A stretch of DNA of 53,695 nucleotides from an uncultured Aeromonadaceae bacterium (GTDB taxonomy: Bacteria; Pseudomonadota; Gammaproteobacteria; Enterobacterales; Aeromonadaceae). Location: positions 1 to 53,695 of the forward strand of contig CAMFKP010000021.1 in the NCBI GenBank assembly GCA_945957385.1, in the 5' to 3' direction. Below are positions 18,543 through 26,837 of the stretch, piece by piece; position 1 is the first letter of the stretch, and the number at the start of each line of letters is the position of its first letter. A program made the translations under genes and the position numbers. A model generated the notes under the pieces. That model was not told the origin of the DNA. It saw nothing but the letters and a program-made list of their open reading frames with translations, and did not search any database.

Positions 18543-19563
18543 TCGCCACTGGCGCGGACGCGCCTGCAGCCTGTTTTTCCCTGCCGGCACGGTGCGCGTA
18601 CTGGGGCTGCTGATGCTGGCACTCGTGCTGGTCAGTGCCGTGGCACTGTGGCTGGGGCCGGTGCGGCTGGCGTGGTCCGAGTGGCTGAATTTGTCACCGT
18701 TGCAGCGCTTTATCCTCAGTGAATTGCGCTGGCCGCGTGTGCAACTCGGTTTGATGGTCGGAGCGGCACTGGCGATGGCCGGGTTTGTGTTGCAGCGTTT
18801 AACCCGGGTGTCGATTGCTGCGCCCTCCGTGCTGGGCCTGGCCGATGGTGCCGGGCTTGGCGTCGTCCTGCTGCTGTTTCTCGGGAATGGGCTGGGGGCG
18901 GACATCGTGATCACGCCGCTGGCGATGTCGCTGGCCGCGTTATGCGGTGCTGCGTTGATCCTGGTGCTGCTGCGGGCACTGGCACGCCGTGACAGGGACA
19001 TGGAGAAGATGGTATTTGCCGGCCTGATGATGGCGGCGATCTGCAAGGCGCTGATCAGCCTGCTGCTGTTGATCAGCCCCAGCGATATGGCGGTGCAGGC
19101 ACAAATCTGGCTGATCGGCTCACTGGCGCAAGCCAATCCAGCGCTGAATCGCGGCCTGTTGCTGGCCTTCCTGTTACTGGCCGTGTTGACGCTGCTGCAT
19201 TATCGCCAGCTGGCGCTGTGCCACTTGGGTGATCCCCTGATGCAGGGGCTGGGCAGTCGTGTCGATGGCGGCCGCCATCGCCTCTATCTGCTGGCCGCTG
19301 GCTTGACCGCGGTGGCGGTGGCGGGGGCCGGGCAGGTCGGTTTCGTCGGGCTGGTGGTGCCTCATCTGGTACAACGCCTCTGTCCGCGCGGTGTGCCTGC
19401 GCAACTGTTGGGCAATGCCTGTGCCGGGGCGCTGCTGGTGGTCGGGGCCGATCTGTTGGCGCGCACCCTGTTTCTGCCATATGAGCTCCCAGTGGGGATC
19501 CTGACCGCCTTGCTGGGCGTGCCCTGTTTTCTTTGGCATTACCGACGCGGAGTCCAGCGATGA
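18532..19563 (+). CDS. Iron-siderophore ABC transporter permease (FecCD family), second
   Basis: This 343-residue polytopic protein carries ELRWPRVQLGLMVGAALAMAG, LTRVSIAAPSVLGLADGAG and GQVGFVGLVVPHLVQRL, the second FecCD subunit. The gene begins 11 nt inside the end of the first permease gene and its stop overlaps the binding-protein start (ATGA), indicating tight translational coupling. Confidence 0.93.
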   Translation: MSADRHWRGRACSLFFPAGTVRVLGLLMLALVLVSAVALWLGPVRLAWSEWLNLSPLQRFILSELRWPRVQLGLMVGAALAMAGFVLQRLTRVSIAAPSVLGLADGAGLGVVLLLFLGNGLGADIVITPLAMSLAALCGAALILVLLRALARRDRDMEKMVFAGLMMAAICKALISLLLLISPSDMAVQAQIWLIGSLAQANPALNRGLLLAFLLLAVLTLLHYRQLALCHLGDPLMQGLGSRVDGGRHRLYLLAAGLTAVAVAGAGQVGFVGLVVPHLVQRLCPRGVPAQLLGNACAGALLVVGADLLARTLFLPYELPVGILTALLGVPCFLWHYRRGVQR

Positions 19564-20474
19564 GGTGGTCATGTATCCCACGCCAGGCTCTCACGCTCTT
19601 GGGCCTGCTGGCGCTCTGGGGGCTGAACAGCGTTCATGCTGCACCATTGCGCGTCGTCACGCTGAGCAATGACAGCACAGAGGCGGTGCTGGCGCTGGGC
19701 TTGACGCCGGTCGGTGCCACGCGCTCGCTCAACGGACAGCCCTGGTATCGGCACATTGCCAGCCGTATGCAGGGCGTGAGGGTGGTCGGATTGGAGAATG
19801 CGCCGAATCTGGAGTTGATCGCCAGTCTGCAACCGGATCTGATTCTGGGCAGTCGCCAGCAAGCGGCCCGTTTGTTGCCGACGTTGTCACGCATTGCTCC
19901 AACGGTACTGGTGCGCGACAGCCGCACTGGCTGGCAGCAGAATTTTCTGACCTATAGCCGGGCGCTGGGGCAGGAGGCCGCGGGTCGCCAGCATCTGGCA
20001 CGGTTACAGCAACGTATCGCCTGTCTGCGTCAGGCGCTGCAGCAGCAACCCTTGCGTCGGGTCAGTGTGCTGCGCTTCAACCCAGGCCAGGTACGGGTCT
20101 ATCAGCTGGATTCGTTCAGCGGGGAGTTGTTTGCTGCCCTGGGGTTGAGCCGGCCAGCAAGCCAGAACCAGCCGGGTTATGGCATCAATCATTTCAGCCG
20201 CGAGCGTATCGCCGAGCTGGACGCCGATCTGTTGTTCTATTTCACCTACGGGGCGCGGCGGCAGCAGAGCACGCTGCAATACCGCGAGGCCTTCATGAGC
20301 GATCCCGCCTGGCAGCAACTGGAGGTCGTGCGACGTGGCCGGGTCATCAGCCTCGATGATGTCATCTGGAACACCGCCAATGGTGTTCTGGCGGTCGCAG
20401 AGGCGCTGGATCAAATCCCGCAGTTGTTTTCATTACCGCTAACCCAAGGAGCTGATTGTGCCGCTGGTATGTGA
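19560..20474 (+). CDS. Periplasmic iron-complex binding protein (BtuF/FecB type)
   Basis: The protein has 304 residues from the ATG at 19560 (overlapping the permease stop). A signal peptide ending at VHAAP precedes a type III binding fold: LRVVTLSNDSTEAVLALGL, NLELIASLQPDLILGSRQQA, and a C-terminal lobe with ISLDDVIWNTANG. It delivers a ferric complex to the permeases. The ligand may be a siderophore or haem-like compound; vitamin B12 is less likely because no cobalamin riboswitch was seen upstream. Confidence 0.9.
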   Translation: MRWSCIPRQALTLLGLLALWGLNSVHAAPLRVVTLSNDSTEAVLALGLTPVGATRSLNGQPWYRHIASRMQGVRVVGLENAPNLELIASLQPDLILGSRQQAARLLPTLSRIAPTVLVRDSRTGWQQNFLTYSRALGQEAAGRQHLARLQQRIACLRQALQQQPLRRVSVLRFNPGQVRVYQLDSFSGELFAALGLSRPASQNQPGYGINHFSRERIAELDADLLFYFTYGARRQQSTLQYREAFMSDPAWQQLEVVRRGRVISLDDVIWNTANGVLAVAEALDQIPQLFSLPLTQGADCAAGM

Positions 20475-21267
20475 TGAGCTGACGCTCGGCTATGGTTCGA
20501 CGCCGGTACTGCACCGCTTTGCGCTGCAGATCCCGAAAGGTCAGATGACAGTGCTGCTAGGCGCCAATGGCTGTGGCAAGTCGACCTTGGTTAAGGCTCT
20601 GGCCGGCCAGCTGACGCCACAACAGGGACACGTGCTGTTCGAGCAACGGCCGCTGGCCGATTGGCCGGCGGCGGAGCGAGCCAGACGCATGGCCTACTTA
20701 CCCCAGTACCCGGAGTTGTTTGCCGATCTCAGTGTGTTTGATCTGGTGCGTTATGGCCGTTTTCCACACCAGGCGTTGCACCGGCAGTGGCAGCTGGAGG
20801 ATGAACAGGCGGTACAGACGGCCCTGCAGCAGACCGGCCTGGAGGCGCTGGGCGCGCGCCGCGTGAGCGCGCTGTCCGGGGGGCAACAGCAGCGGGCCTG
20901 GATCGCACTGATCCTGGCCCAGCAAGCGGAGTATCTGCTGCTGGATGAGCCGATTAATCACCTGGATCTGAATCATCAGATTGCGATCATGGATCTGCTG
21001 ACGGCTCTCAGGTTACAGGGCAAGACGCTGGTGGTGGTGCTGCACGATCTGAATCTGGCCGCGCGTTATGCCGACCATCTTGTTTTGTTGCATCAAGGCA
21101 AGATTTTGCGCCAGGGGCGCCCGCAGTCGGTGCTGCAGGCGCACTGCATCGAGCAGGCGTATGGCCAGCCGGTGATGGTGGTGGCCGACCCCTTGTACGG
21201 GGCGCCCTGGGTGATCCCCAAGGGGCGCTATGTGTCCGTTTCTGGTCACGAGCATGGCGCAAGTTAA
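20458..21267 (+). CDS. Iron-siderophore ABC transporter ATPase (FecE/FhuC type)
   Basis: This 269-residue ATPase has Walker A GANGCGKST (about residue 36), Q-loop AYLPQYPEL, signature LSGGQQQRAWIALILAQ and Walker B YLLLDEPINHLDL. It starts at GTG 20458 with AAGGAG eight bases upstream, inside the end of the binding-protein gene. It closes the five-gene uptake operon and overlaps the convergent downstream gene by four bases. Confidence 0.94.
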   Translation: MPLVCDELTLGYGSTPVLHRFALQIPKGQMTVLLGANGCGKSTLVKALAGQLTPQQGHVLFEQRPLADWPAAERARRMAYLPQYPELFADLSVFDLVRYGRFPHQALHRQWQLEDEQAVQTALQQTGLEALGARRVSALSGGQQQRAWIALILAQQAEYLLLDEPINHLDLNHQIAIMDLLTALRLQGKTLVVVLHDLNLAARYADHLVLLHQGKILRQGRPQSVLQAHCIEQAYGQPVMVVADPLYGAPWVIPKGRYVSVSGHEHGAS

Positions 21268-22403
21268 GGTGCCAGCAATGGTTCAATCGCAAAGTGGTAC
21301 TCGTTGCGTCCGTTGTGATAGAGCGAGAACGGCAGGAAGCTGATCGTCTGCTGTGACCACTTTTTTAGCTTGTCGCGGTAGGGCTGAACATTGTCCTGTG
21401 TCAGGGTTTTCATCGGTGAGGTGATCAGCGTCTTGCGCTTGTCCAGCCTGACGCCGTGCCAGTGGTCGTAGATCATCACCATGACCCAGCCACCATCGAG
21501 AAAATGGCCGCCGACCGAGGCATCCAGCTCGCCGCGGGCGATGGCATCCAGCCCTTGGGCTGTCCAGTCGACGCCGCCGATGACATAGGCTTTCGGCTGC
21601 CAGCGTCCCATCGCCTTGAGTGCGTCGATGGCGCCCAGCGCCATCGTATCGCTGGCACACCAGATGAAACGGCTGTCGGGGTAGCGTTGCAGCAGGATTT
21701 GAGTCTTGCTGCGCGCCTTGTCTGTCTCCCAGCCGGCGGGAACCACTTGCCGGATCCAGACCCGCGAGGCCGGGGTGACCGAGAGAAAACCGGATTGGCG
21801 ATCTTGCGCCACCGAGGAGAGCCAGTCCCCGGTCAGCCCTATGCCCTGGACTGGCGCCTGGGTTTGGGGTTGGGGCGCGAGCAACCCCTGCATGGCGATT
21901 GCCAGCTGGGCGCCGACGATCCGATCATCCGGCGCAATATGTCCCAGCCAATATTTAAAGCGTTGCTGCGGCAGACCGATGGCCTGCCGTTCGTTGTCGG
22001 GGATTGGAGTATTGATGGTAAACGAGTGGATCTTGGCCTTTTCCAGTGCCGCCAGGGTTTCGGCGCCGACGGACTTGTAGAACATAAACACCACATAGTC
22101 GGGTTTGGGTGTTTCGAGGCTGGCTTTGACGACCAGATCCTTGTAACTCAGGCGTTTATTGCGATCTTCGTAGCCGGCGTAGACCACCTCCAGCTGCAGC
22201 CCAAACTCCCGGGCCGCCATCTGCATGGTATCGGTAATCCGTTGCCAATGAGGATGGCCTTGCCAGGTCGGGTTAATAAACAGCACGCGTGCCGTGCTCG
22301 CTGGCGCTGACCACGTCGGGAAGGGCACCAGTAACAGACACAGCAGTACCGTGCCTGTTAGCAGGCGACGCCAGCATGATAATTCCTGTACCGCGGATAG
22401 CAT
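21264..22403 (-). CDS. Periplasmic sugar-type binding protein (LacI/RbsB fold)
   Basis: The protein has 379 residues with a signal peptide ending near TWSAPAS. VLFINPTWQGHPHWQRITDTMQMAAREFGLQ starts a type I periplasmic binding fold, and CASDTMALGAIDALKAMG and VIGGVDWTAQGLDAIARGELDASVGG belong to the hinge and second lobe. The set resembles ribose/LuxP-type binding proteins. There is no adjacent permease or ATPase, so it may serve a sensor instead of a transporter. No AACGTT operator was found upstream, so it is probably outside the mannan regulon. Confidence 0.78.
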   Translation of the reverse strand: MLSAVQELSCWRRLLTGTVLLCLLLVPFPTWSAPASTARVLFINPTWQGHPHWQRITDTMQMAAREFGLQLEVVYAGYEDRNKRLSYKDLVVKASLETPKPDYVVFMFYKSVGAETLAALEKAKIHSFTINTPIPDNERQAIGLPQQRFKYWLGHIAPDDRIVGAQLAIAMQGLLAPQPQTQAPVQGIGLTGDWLSSVAQDRQSGFLSVTPASRVWIRQVVPAGWETDKARSKTQILLQRYPDSRFIWCASDTMALGAIDALKAMGRWQPKAYVIGGVDWTAQGLDAIARGELDASVGGHFLDGGWVMVMIYDHWHGVRLDKRKTLITSPMKTLTQDNVQPYRDKLKKWSQQTISFLPFSLYHNGRNEYHFAIEPLLAP

Positions 22404-22456
22404 GTGCCGTTCCCAATGAGGGTGGGGGATAGATCGAGTATAGGGGGCTGGGCCGG

Positions 22457-22966
22457 TTATTTGGCATCCCGCACCAGGCGGATCTTGCCGCTGGTGTTGC
22501 CTGTGGTGGCATTCATGTTGCCGCTGAAATCAAAGCTGATCAGCGAGCCCTCCTCTTCGAAGCCGACCAGCGGCGAGGTAGCCCAGTACCAGCTCGGGGA
22601 GGGGGTTGCCGGAAACAGCGCCAGATCCACGGCGGGCCGTGAGCACGCTTTGTCCAGCAGTGACATCAGCTCAAACGTCGTGGGCAGGCGCCAGTCGGTG
22701 TAATCGGCAAATCCCCCGGTACTGTTGACCTGGTCCGGCACCTGCTGGGTCGCCAACCAGTTATAGGCCTTGGCCTTGCCCTCTTCGCAGCTGTCTCCGG
22801 ATTGCCCCTCGCTGCACTGTTTCCACATCAACCGGGTCTGGGTATCGGTGATGGTGCCATCGAGGTTATTGATCAGGTTTTCATTGTGAGTACTGGAACG
22901 CTGACAGTTGCCATCGGCATAGGCCAGAGCAGGCAGCAGGGCTAATAACAGCAATTTCTTAAACAT
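22457..22966 (-). CDS. Secreted DUF1566 (Lcl C-terminal domain) protein
   Basis: The protein has 169 residues from the ATG at 22966, preceded by GGAG at 5 nt. A signal peptide (about 1-17, ending ALAYA) is followed by DGTITDTQTRLMWKQC, DYTDWRLPTTFELMSLLD and YWATSP, the hallmarks of DUF1566. The domain occurs in lectin-like and adhesin-like exported proteins. It lies directly after a terminator that ends the mannanase gene, so read-through may feed it. Its role is unknown; a link to carbohydrate binding is only suggested by context. Confidence 0.78.
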   Translation of the reverse strand: MFKKLLLLALLPALAYADGNCQRSSTHNENLINNLDGTITDTQTRLMWKQCSEGQSGDSCEEGKAKAYNWLATQQVPDQVNSTGGFADYTDWRLPTTFELMSLLDKACSRPAVDLALFPATPSPSWYWATSPLVGFEEEGSLISFDFSGNMNATTGNTSGKIRLVRDAK

Positions 22967-22975
22967 GGTTACTCC

Positions 22976-23007
22976 AAAAAAGGGTGCCCGGTTCACGGCC
23001 GGGCACC
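22976..23007 (-). terminator. Terminator between the GH5 mannanase and DUF1566 genes
   Basis: On the minus strand GGTGCCCGG pairs with CCGGGCACC and is followed by TTTTTT. The T-tract touches the ribosome binding site of the DUF1566 gene, so full termination would silence that gene unless it has another promoter. Confidence 0.75.
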
Positions 23008-23013
23008 GGGGGG

Positions 23014-24357
23014 TTACTTCAACAGCACAGAGGTTTGCTTCAGACCATCCTCGCCATTGACGATGTCGTTGCCGTGGGGGCTCAGCGTGGCCTTGTCGTA
23101 GTCATACGACATGTCCAGCAGCTGCTCTTCGCCGGCGCCATTGCCTTTCCAGGACCAGGCGATCCAGCCGACGGCCTCATCCTGGGTCTTGTTCAGCAGG
23201 TAGTAGTGATCGACGTTATAGGGGGCCTGGAAGTGGTAGTCGCCAAATTCGCCAAACAGAAAGGCCAGGCCCTGGGCTTTGAGTGCCGCGATGGCGCTGT
23301 CGATTTCGGCATGGCTATCCCATTTCCAGTGGTAGGCATGGACCGAAAACAGCAAATTTTTCTTGGGATCGGCAGTGAGCAGCGTGCTGCCGCGGCCATT
23401 GAGGAAGCTGTCGACATATTGGCCGCAGTGTGCGGCATCAATGACCAGCGGCATCGTATAGCCACCGCTGCGCAGCGACTGGATAGCGGATTGATACGTC
23501 GTCAGATAGTCGGCGTAGTTATTGGTGTCCTCACCCCATTCGTTAGCGATATTCAGCAGGATCTTGCCGCGGTACTTACTGTCTTGCAGTACCGATTTCC
23601 AGCTGCCCAGCCACTGGTTGTTGACCGCGGCCAGCAAGCTGGCCGCGTTGCTTTGGCAGGTGATGTCGCTTTCCCAGTACATCGGCATCGCGACCATGCC
23701 TTTGGCGACAATGGCATCTAACGCGCTGCGCAATTGGGCCGCCGTGGTCGTTTTGCGTAACTCGAGACGGACCAGATTTGCCCCAGTGGAGGCGATAGGT
23801 GTGATGGCCGGCAAGGCGCTGGTTGGGTTGTCACCATATTGCAGATTGATGCCGCGAGCGATAAAGGCCTTGCCGCTGGCGGAGTAGAGCTGGCCACCGC
23901 TGACATACATCTCGCCACTACTGCTCACCGATCCGCCGCTCCCCGAGCCGGAGCTGCTGACTTTGCATGAGGCGTTGTTTTCCCAACCCCAGCCATCGCC
24001 ATCGGGATCGCTGCTGGCAGAGCTGCAGGTCGGATAACTGCTGGAACTGGTCGATCCCGTGTTGCCGCCACCACTGGTGGCAACCTTGCACGAGGCGTTG
24101 TTTTCCCAACCCCAGCCATCGCCATCGGGATCGCTGCTGGCGGAGCTGCAGGTCGGGTAACTACTGCTGCTGGTGGTTGCGACTTTGCATGAGGTGTTGT
24201 TTTCCCAGCCCCAGCCATCGCCATCGGGATCGCTACTGGCCGAGGCGCAGGTTGGGTAGGTGGTGGCGGCCAGTGTCGGGGGCGACAGCAGCAGGGTTGC
24301 CGGCAAGCCAAGGGCACAGAGCAGCAGGCTGGCGAGTCTCTTCTTGTTACCTGTCAT
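23014..24357 (-). CDS. Secreted GH5_8-like endo-beta-1,4-mannanase with three CBM10-like repeats
   Basis: This 447-residue protein has a signal peptide (about 1-30) and three near-identical 26-residue modules (34-59, 67-92, 108-133), each with YPTC, SDPDGDGWGWEN and SC, as in CBM10. They are joined by Ser/Gly linkers. The catalytic GH5 domain (about 150-447) has the acid/base Glu in NIANEWG, the nucleophile Glu in LFGEFGD, and the tail GWIAWSWKGNG with GNDIVNGEDGLKQTS, matching subfamily 8 bacterial mannanases. It cuts mannan or glucomannan outside the cell. Operators and a CRP-like site lie in the shared region with the divergent manA. Confidence 0.9.
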   Translation of the reverse strand: MTGNKKRLASLLLCALGLPATLLLSPPTLAATTYPTCASASSDPDGDGWGWENNTSCKVATTSSSSYPTCSSASSDPDGDGWGWENNASCKVATSGGGNTGSTSSSSYPTCSSASSDPDGDGWGWENNASCKVSSSGSGSGGSVSSSGEMYVSGGQLYSASGKAFIARGINLQYGDNPTSALPAITPIASTGANLVRLELRKTTTAAQLRSALDAIVAKGMVAMPMYWESDITCQSNAASLLAAVNNQWLGSWKSVLQDSKYRGKILLNIANEWGEDTNNYADYLTTYQSAIQSLRSGGYTMPLVIDAAHCGQYVDSFLNGRGSTLLTADPKKNLLFSVHAYHWKWDSHAEIDSAIAALKAQGLAFLFGEFGDYHFQAPYNVDHYYLLNKTQDEAVGWIAWSWKGNGAGEEQLLDMSYDYDKATLSPHGNDIVNGEDGLKQTSVLLK

Positions 24358-24486
24358 GTTGTTGTTTCCATATTATGGTGTCTGGAAAAAAGGGATGTGG
24401 CATCGGTTCGCCCACGGTATTGCTGACGCCACTACTCTGCTGCTGTCGTTGTGCCCGTATGACGTACAACCACTATGCACAAATAA

Positions 24487-24500
24487 ACGTAACGTTTCGA
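24487..24500. promoter_or_regulatory. LacI-type operator (mannan regulon), GH5_8 side
   Basis: ACGTAACGTTTCGA agrees with the palindromic motif TCGTAACGTTACGA at 12 of 14 positions. Confidence 0.7.
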
Positions 24501-24535
24501 TTCTTCAATAAAAACACCAATATAAAGCCCTATTT

Positions 24536-24551
24536 TGTGAACTTGTTTACA
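24536..24551. promoter_or_regulatory. CRP-like site
   Basis: TGTGA-ACTTGT-TTACA differs from the consensus TGTGA-N6-TCACA at one position. It lies between the two operators of the mannanase/manA divergent region. Confidence 0.6.
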
Positions 24552-24652
24552 ACCAAAACCGAACGGATAGCCCGCAAATTTGCGCAAATGTACCTATTTG
24601 AACGCTGTGTGAGCGATGTTTTCTTTGTGGTCGTCATCCGCCATGCTAGCAT

Positions 24653-24666
24653 CCGAAACGTTACGA
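24653..24666. promoter_or_regulatory. LacI-type operator (mannan regulon), manA side
   Basis: CCGAAACGTTACGA lies 12-25 bp before the manA start and matches the motif at 12 of 14 positions. A repressor here would block transcription start or early elongation. Confidence 0.7.
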
Positions 24667-24677
24667 TGGAGGTGTAT

Positions 24678-25823
24678 ATGTCTGAGGTGTTTTATCTAGA
24701 GGGTGTGGTCCAGCATTACGACTGGGGTGGTCACTACTTTATTCCCGAACTGTTGGGCAAAGAGGCGACGGCACAGCCGACGGCCGAGCTCTGGCTCGGC
24801 GTTCATTCCAAGGGGATGGGAGTGCTGCGTGACAACCAGATGACGCTGGCCGACTACCTGGCCAGTCATGGCATGGCGTTGCCGTTTTTGCTCAAGGTGC
24901 TGGATGTCCGTGCATCGTTATCGATTCAGGTGCACCCCGACAAATTGCAGGCGGAACAGGGCTTTGCGCGCGAGAACCACGCCGGCGTGGCGCTGACTGC
25001 CGCGCACCGCAACTACAAGGATGATAACCACAAGCCGGAAGTGATGGTGGCGCTGACCCCCTGTGTGCTGCTCTACGGTTTTAGCGAGGTGGCGCAGATC
25101 ATCCAGCGCTGCCAGCCGTGGCCATCTTTGCACTGGTTGGTGACGGCTTTGCAACAGGATCCGCTGAGCGCTGTCTATCGTCGCGTCATGGCGTTGCCGG
25201 CGGATGAGCTGGAAGCAACGTTGGCTCCGTTGTTACGGGCCTTGTTGCCACTGTGGCGAGCTGGCGAACTCAGTGGTCGCAGCCACCTGTTCTGGCTGGC
25301 ACGCGCGGCCAGCGAGCATGGCGCAGAGGCGTGCCGCGATCCAGGCCTGCTGGCGCTGCTGATGATGAATCTGGTCCACGTTCAGCCTGGCGAGGCGATA
25401 TTCCAGCCGGCTCGACTGCCGCATGCCTATCTGCATGGCTGTAACGTCGAGCTGATGGCGAACTCCGACAACGTGCTGCGCGGCGGCCTGACCAGCAAAC
25501 ATGTCGATGTCAACGAGCTGCTGGCGGTGGTTGATGTCGTACCGGTCACGCCGCTGCCGGTGGCACAACAAGCGTTGACACCGGGCGTGACACGTTATCA
25601 GTTGCCGACCGATGAGTTCCATCTGCTGCGTCTCTCGTGCCACGGCGGCGGAACACTGCCTGTTCTTCCGGCGGTGGGCATAGCGCTGAACATAGGTGAA
25701 GCCTGCGTCGTGCAGCTTGCTAAGCGGGACTATCCATTACAACAGGGCGAGAGTGTGCTGTTACCGGCTGGTCAGTCTGTGGTGGTGAGCGGGGAGAGTG
25801 TCGACCTGTTTGTCGCGTGGTGA
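24678..25823 (+). CDS. manA: Mannose-6-phosphate isomerase, class I
   Basis: The protein has 381 residues from the ATG at 24678, which has GGAGG five to six bases upstream. QHYDWGGHYFIPELLG, EATAQPTAELWLGVHSKG, SIQVHPDKLQAEQGFARE, DDNHKPEVMVALTP and LPHAYLHGCNVELMANSDNVLRGGLTSKHVD (in parts) show the zinc-binding type I isomerase core (zinc ligands Gln, His, Glu, His). It converts mannose 6-phosphate to fructose 6-phosphate, the last step of mannan use here after GH130 and ManB. It stands alone with its own operator. Confidence 0.96.
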   Translation: MSEVFYLEGVVQHYDWGGHYFIPELLGKEATAQPTAELWLGVHSKGMGVLRDNQMTLADYLASHGMALPFLLKVLDVRASLSIQVHPDKLQAEQGFARENHAGVALTAAHRNYKDDNHKPEVMVALTPCVLLYGFSEVAQIIQRCQPWPSLHWLVTALQQDPLSAVYRRVMALPADELEATLAPLLRALLPLWRAGELSGRSHLFWLARAASEHGAEACRDPGLLALLMMNLVHVQPGEAIFQPARLPHAYLHGCNVELMANSDNVLRGGLTSKHVDVNELLAVVDVVPVTPLPVAQQALTPGVTRYQLPTDEFHLLRLSCHGGGTLPVLPAVGIALNIGEACVVQLAKRDYPLQQGESVLLPAGQSVVVSGESVDLFVAW

Positions 25824-25853
25824 GGATCGGGTGTTGCCTTGCGGGGCGCAGAT

Positions 25854-25890
25854 AAAAAACAAGCGTGGTACCGTCTGACGGTTACCACGC
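25854..25890 (-). terminator. Strong terminator of a small minus-strand transcript
   Basis: On the minus strand GCGTGGTA and CCGTC pair with GACGG and TACCACGC around a small bulge, followed by TTGTTTTTT. There is no T-run on the plus side, so it acts on minus-strand transcripts, and the only candidate is the 27-codon ORF unit just upstream. Confidence 0.8.
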
Positions 25891-25916
25891 TCTGCTGGAT
25901 ATTGGGCTGTTACAGC

Positions 25917-26000
25917 TCAATCACGTGTTTTGTTTACACGCTTGTTGCCATTCAGCACTTGGCTAAAGAAGGCGAAGCAGAGCGGATCGTAGTTAAACAT
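25917..26000 (-). CDS. Putative 27-residue small protein / dual-function RNA
   Basis: An ATG at 26000 with GGAGAGA about seven bases upstream opens a 27-codon frame. It reads MFNYDPLCFAFF at the start and NGNKRVNKTRD at the end, then TGA. It lies between CRP-like sites (26021-26036, 26057-26072) and a strong minus-strand terminator (25854-25890), so it looks like a complete transcription unit of about 170-190 nt with no other gene in it. The layout recalls CRP-controlled dual-function small RNAs such as Spot 42 (SpfP) and Vibrio VcdRP; that comparison is by architecture only. I do not recognise the peptide with certainty. Confidence 0.55.
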   Translation of the reverse strand: MFNYDPLCFAFFSQVLNGNKRVNKTRD

Positions 26001-26020
26001 GCTGGTCTCTCCATAAAGTG

Positions 26021-26036
26021 TGTGATTCAAGTCACG
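26021..26036. promoter_or_regulatory. CRP-like site at the small minus-strand unit
   Basis: TGTGA-TTCAAG-TCACG matches nine of ten consensus positions. It lies about 20-35 bp before the small ORF start, near the expected transcription start, a position more typical of repression than activation. Confidence 0.65.
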
Positions 26037-26056
26037 GTTTTATGATGCCGAAAAAA

Positions 26057-26072
26057 TGTGATCCGTGCAACA
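26057..26072. promoter_or_regulatory. Second, weaker CRP-like site
   Basis: TGTGA-TCCGTG-CAACA has a perfect left half and a degenerate right half, centred 36 bp from the first site. A weak minus-strand promoter (TTGCAC, 17 bp, CATCAT) overlaps it. Confidence 0.35.
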
Positions 26073-26090
26073 TATTTCGTCGAGTCTTTA

Positions 26091-26795
26091 CTAAATTTTC
26101 GTCGCCTTTGAGTCTGCATCCAGCAGCGCTCGCACCTGCAGCAGCAGGGGGCCTTGCCAGCGTGCATAACCGGCCTGCGTCGGATGCAGAAAATCCGCCA
26201 TTAGCGCCGGATTAATCGTGCCGTCGGGTTCGATAAACAGCGCGCCATCATCGCGAAAATGGCAGTCGTGCTCAGCGGCCAGGCGGGCCAGCTGCCGGTT
26301 TAGCTCAGTGATCTGGGCTCTGAGCGCCAGGTCGGGCGTTTCACCGCTCGGCAGCAGGGCCTGTAACAGGATGGCGCTGTGCGGGTAACGCTGTTGCATC
26401 GCCTGTAGCAGGCAGCGGATCCCGGCGTGGGTCTGTGCCGCGCTCTCCTCCAGACCCAGCAGGTTGTTGATGCCGGCCATCAGCACCATCAAACGGGGCT
26501 GTCTGGCCTGGAGAGGCTGGTGCTGCCAGCGCCACAACAAATTGCCGGTGTGATCCCCCCCGATCGCCAGGTTCAGGCTGCTCCAGGGCGCCAGTGCTGA
26601 ATCCAGGCTGGCGGCAGGCCAACCGGCAGTAATGGAATCGCCGAGCCATAACAGGTCGGCACTTTGCTGTGCCAACTGCTGGCACTGTTGCCGATGTTGC
26701 TGTTGCCACTGTGCCAGTGACATCCAGCTGTAATCCTGTTGCCGTGGCCGGGCGTGGCAACCTGCGCTGTTGCCGTGAATGGCGGGGGCTGGCAT
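26091..26795 (-). CDS. SGNH/GDSL hydrolase, possible cytoplasmic acetyl esterase
   Basis: This 234-residue protein lacks a signal peptide. LLWLGDSITAGWP (Ser nucleophile, about residue 54), NLAIGGDHTGNLLWR, LMAGINNLLG and DFLHPTQAGYARW (Asp and His) are the four SGNH blocks. It resembles small platelet-activating-factor-acetylhydrolase-like esterases. Its placement next to a mannanase gene, with AGGAG before its ATG, suggests deacetylation of imported manno-oligosaccharides, which is inference. A terminator lies between it and the GH5_7-like gene, so read-through or a separate promoter is needed. Confidence 0.82.
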   Translation of the reverse strand: MPAPAIHGNSAGCHARPRQQDYSWMSLAQWQQQHRQQCQQLAQQSADLLWLGDSITAGWPAASLDSALAPWSSLNLAIGGDHTGNLLWRWQHQPLQARQPRLMVLMAGINNLLGLEESAAQTHAGIRCLLQAMQQRYPHSAILLQALLPSGETPDLALRAQITELNRQLARLAAEHDCHFRDDGALFIEPDGTINPALMADFLHPTQAGYARWQGPLLLQVRALLDADSKATKI

Positions 26796-26837
26796 GGGGT
26801 TCTCCTGCTCAAGAAGCGGCCGCCAGCGGCGGCCGTG

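Larger units (their letters stand above)
24358..24677. other. Divergent regulatory region between mannanase gene and manA
   Basis: The region carries two AACGTT operators (24487-24500, 24653-24666) and one good CRP-like site (24536-24551). Each operator lies nearer one of the two divergent genes. A long upstream extension of the manA frame through this region is not believed, because it would run back through the mannanase gene. Confidence 0.7.

Noticed and set aside
23967..24677. N-terminal extension of manA through the mannanase gene
   Set aside because: The extension would be antisense to the CBM10 repeats and lacks ManA homology; the ATG at 24678 has a strong ribosome binding site and gives the normal length.
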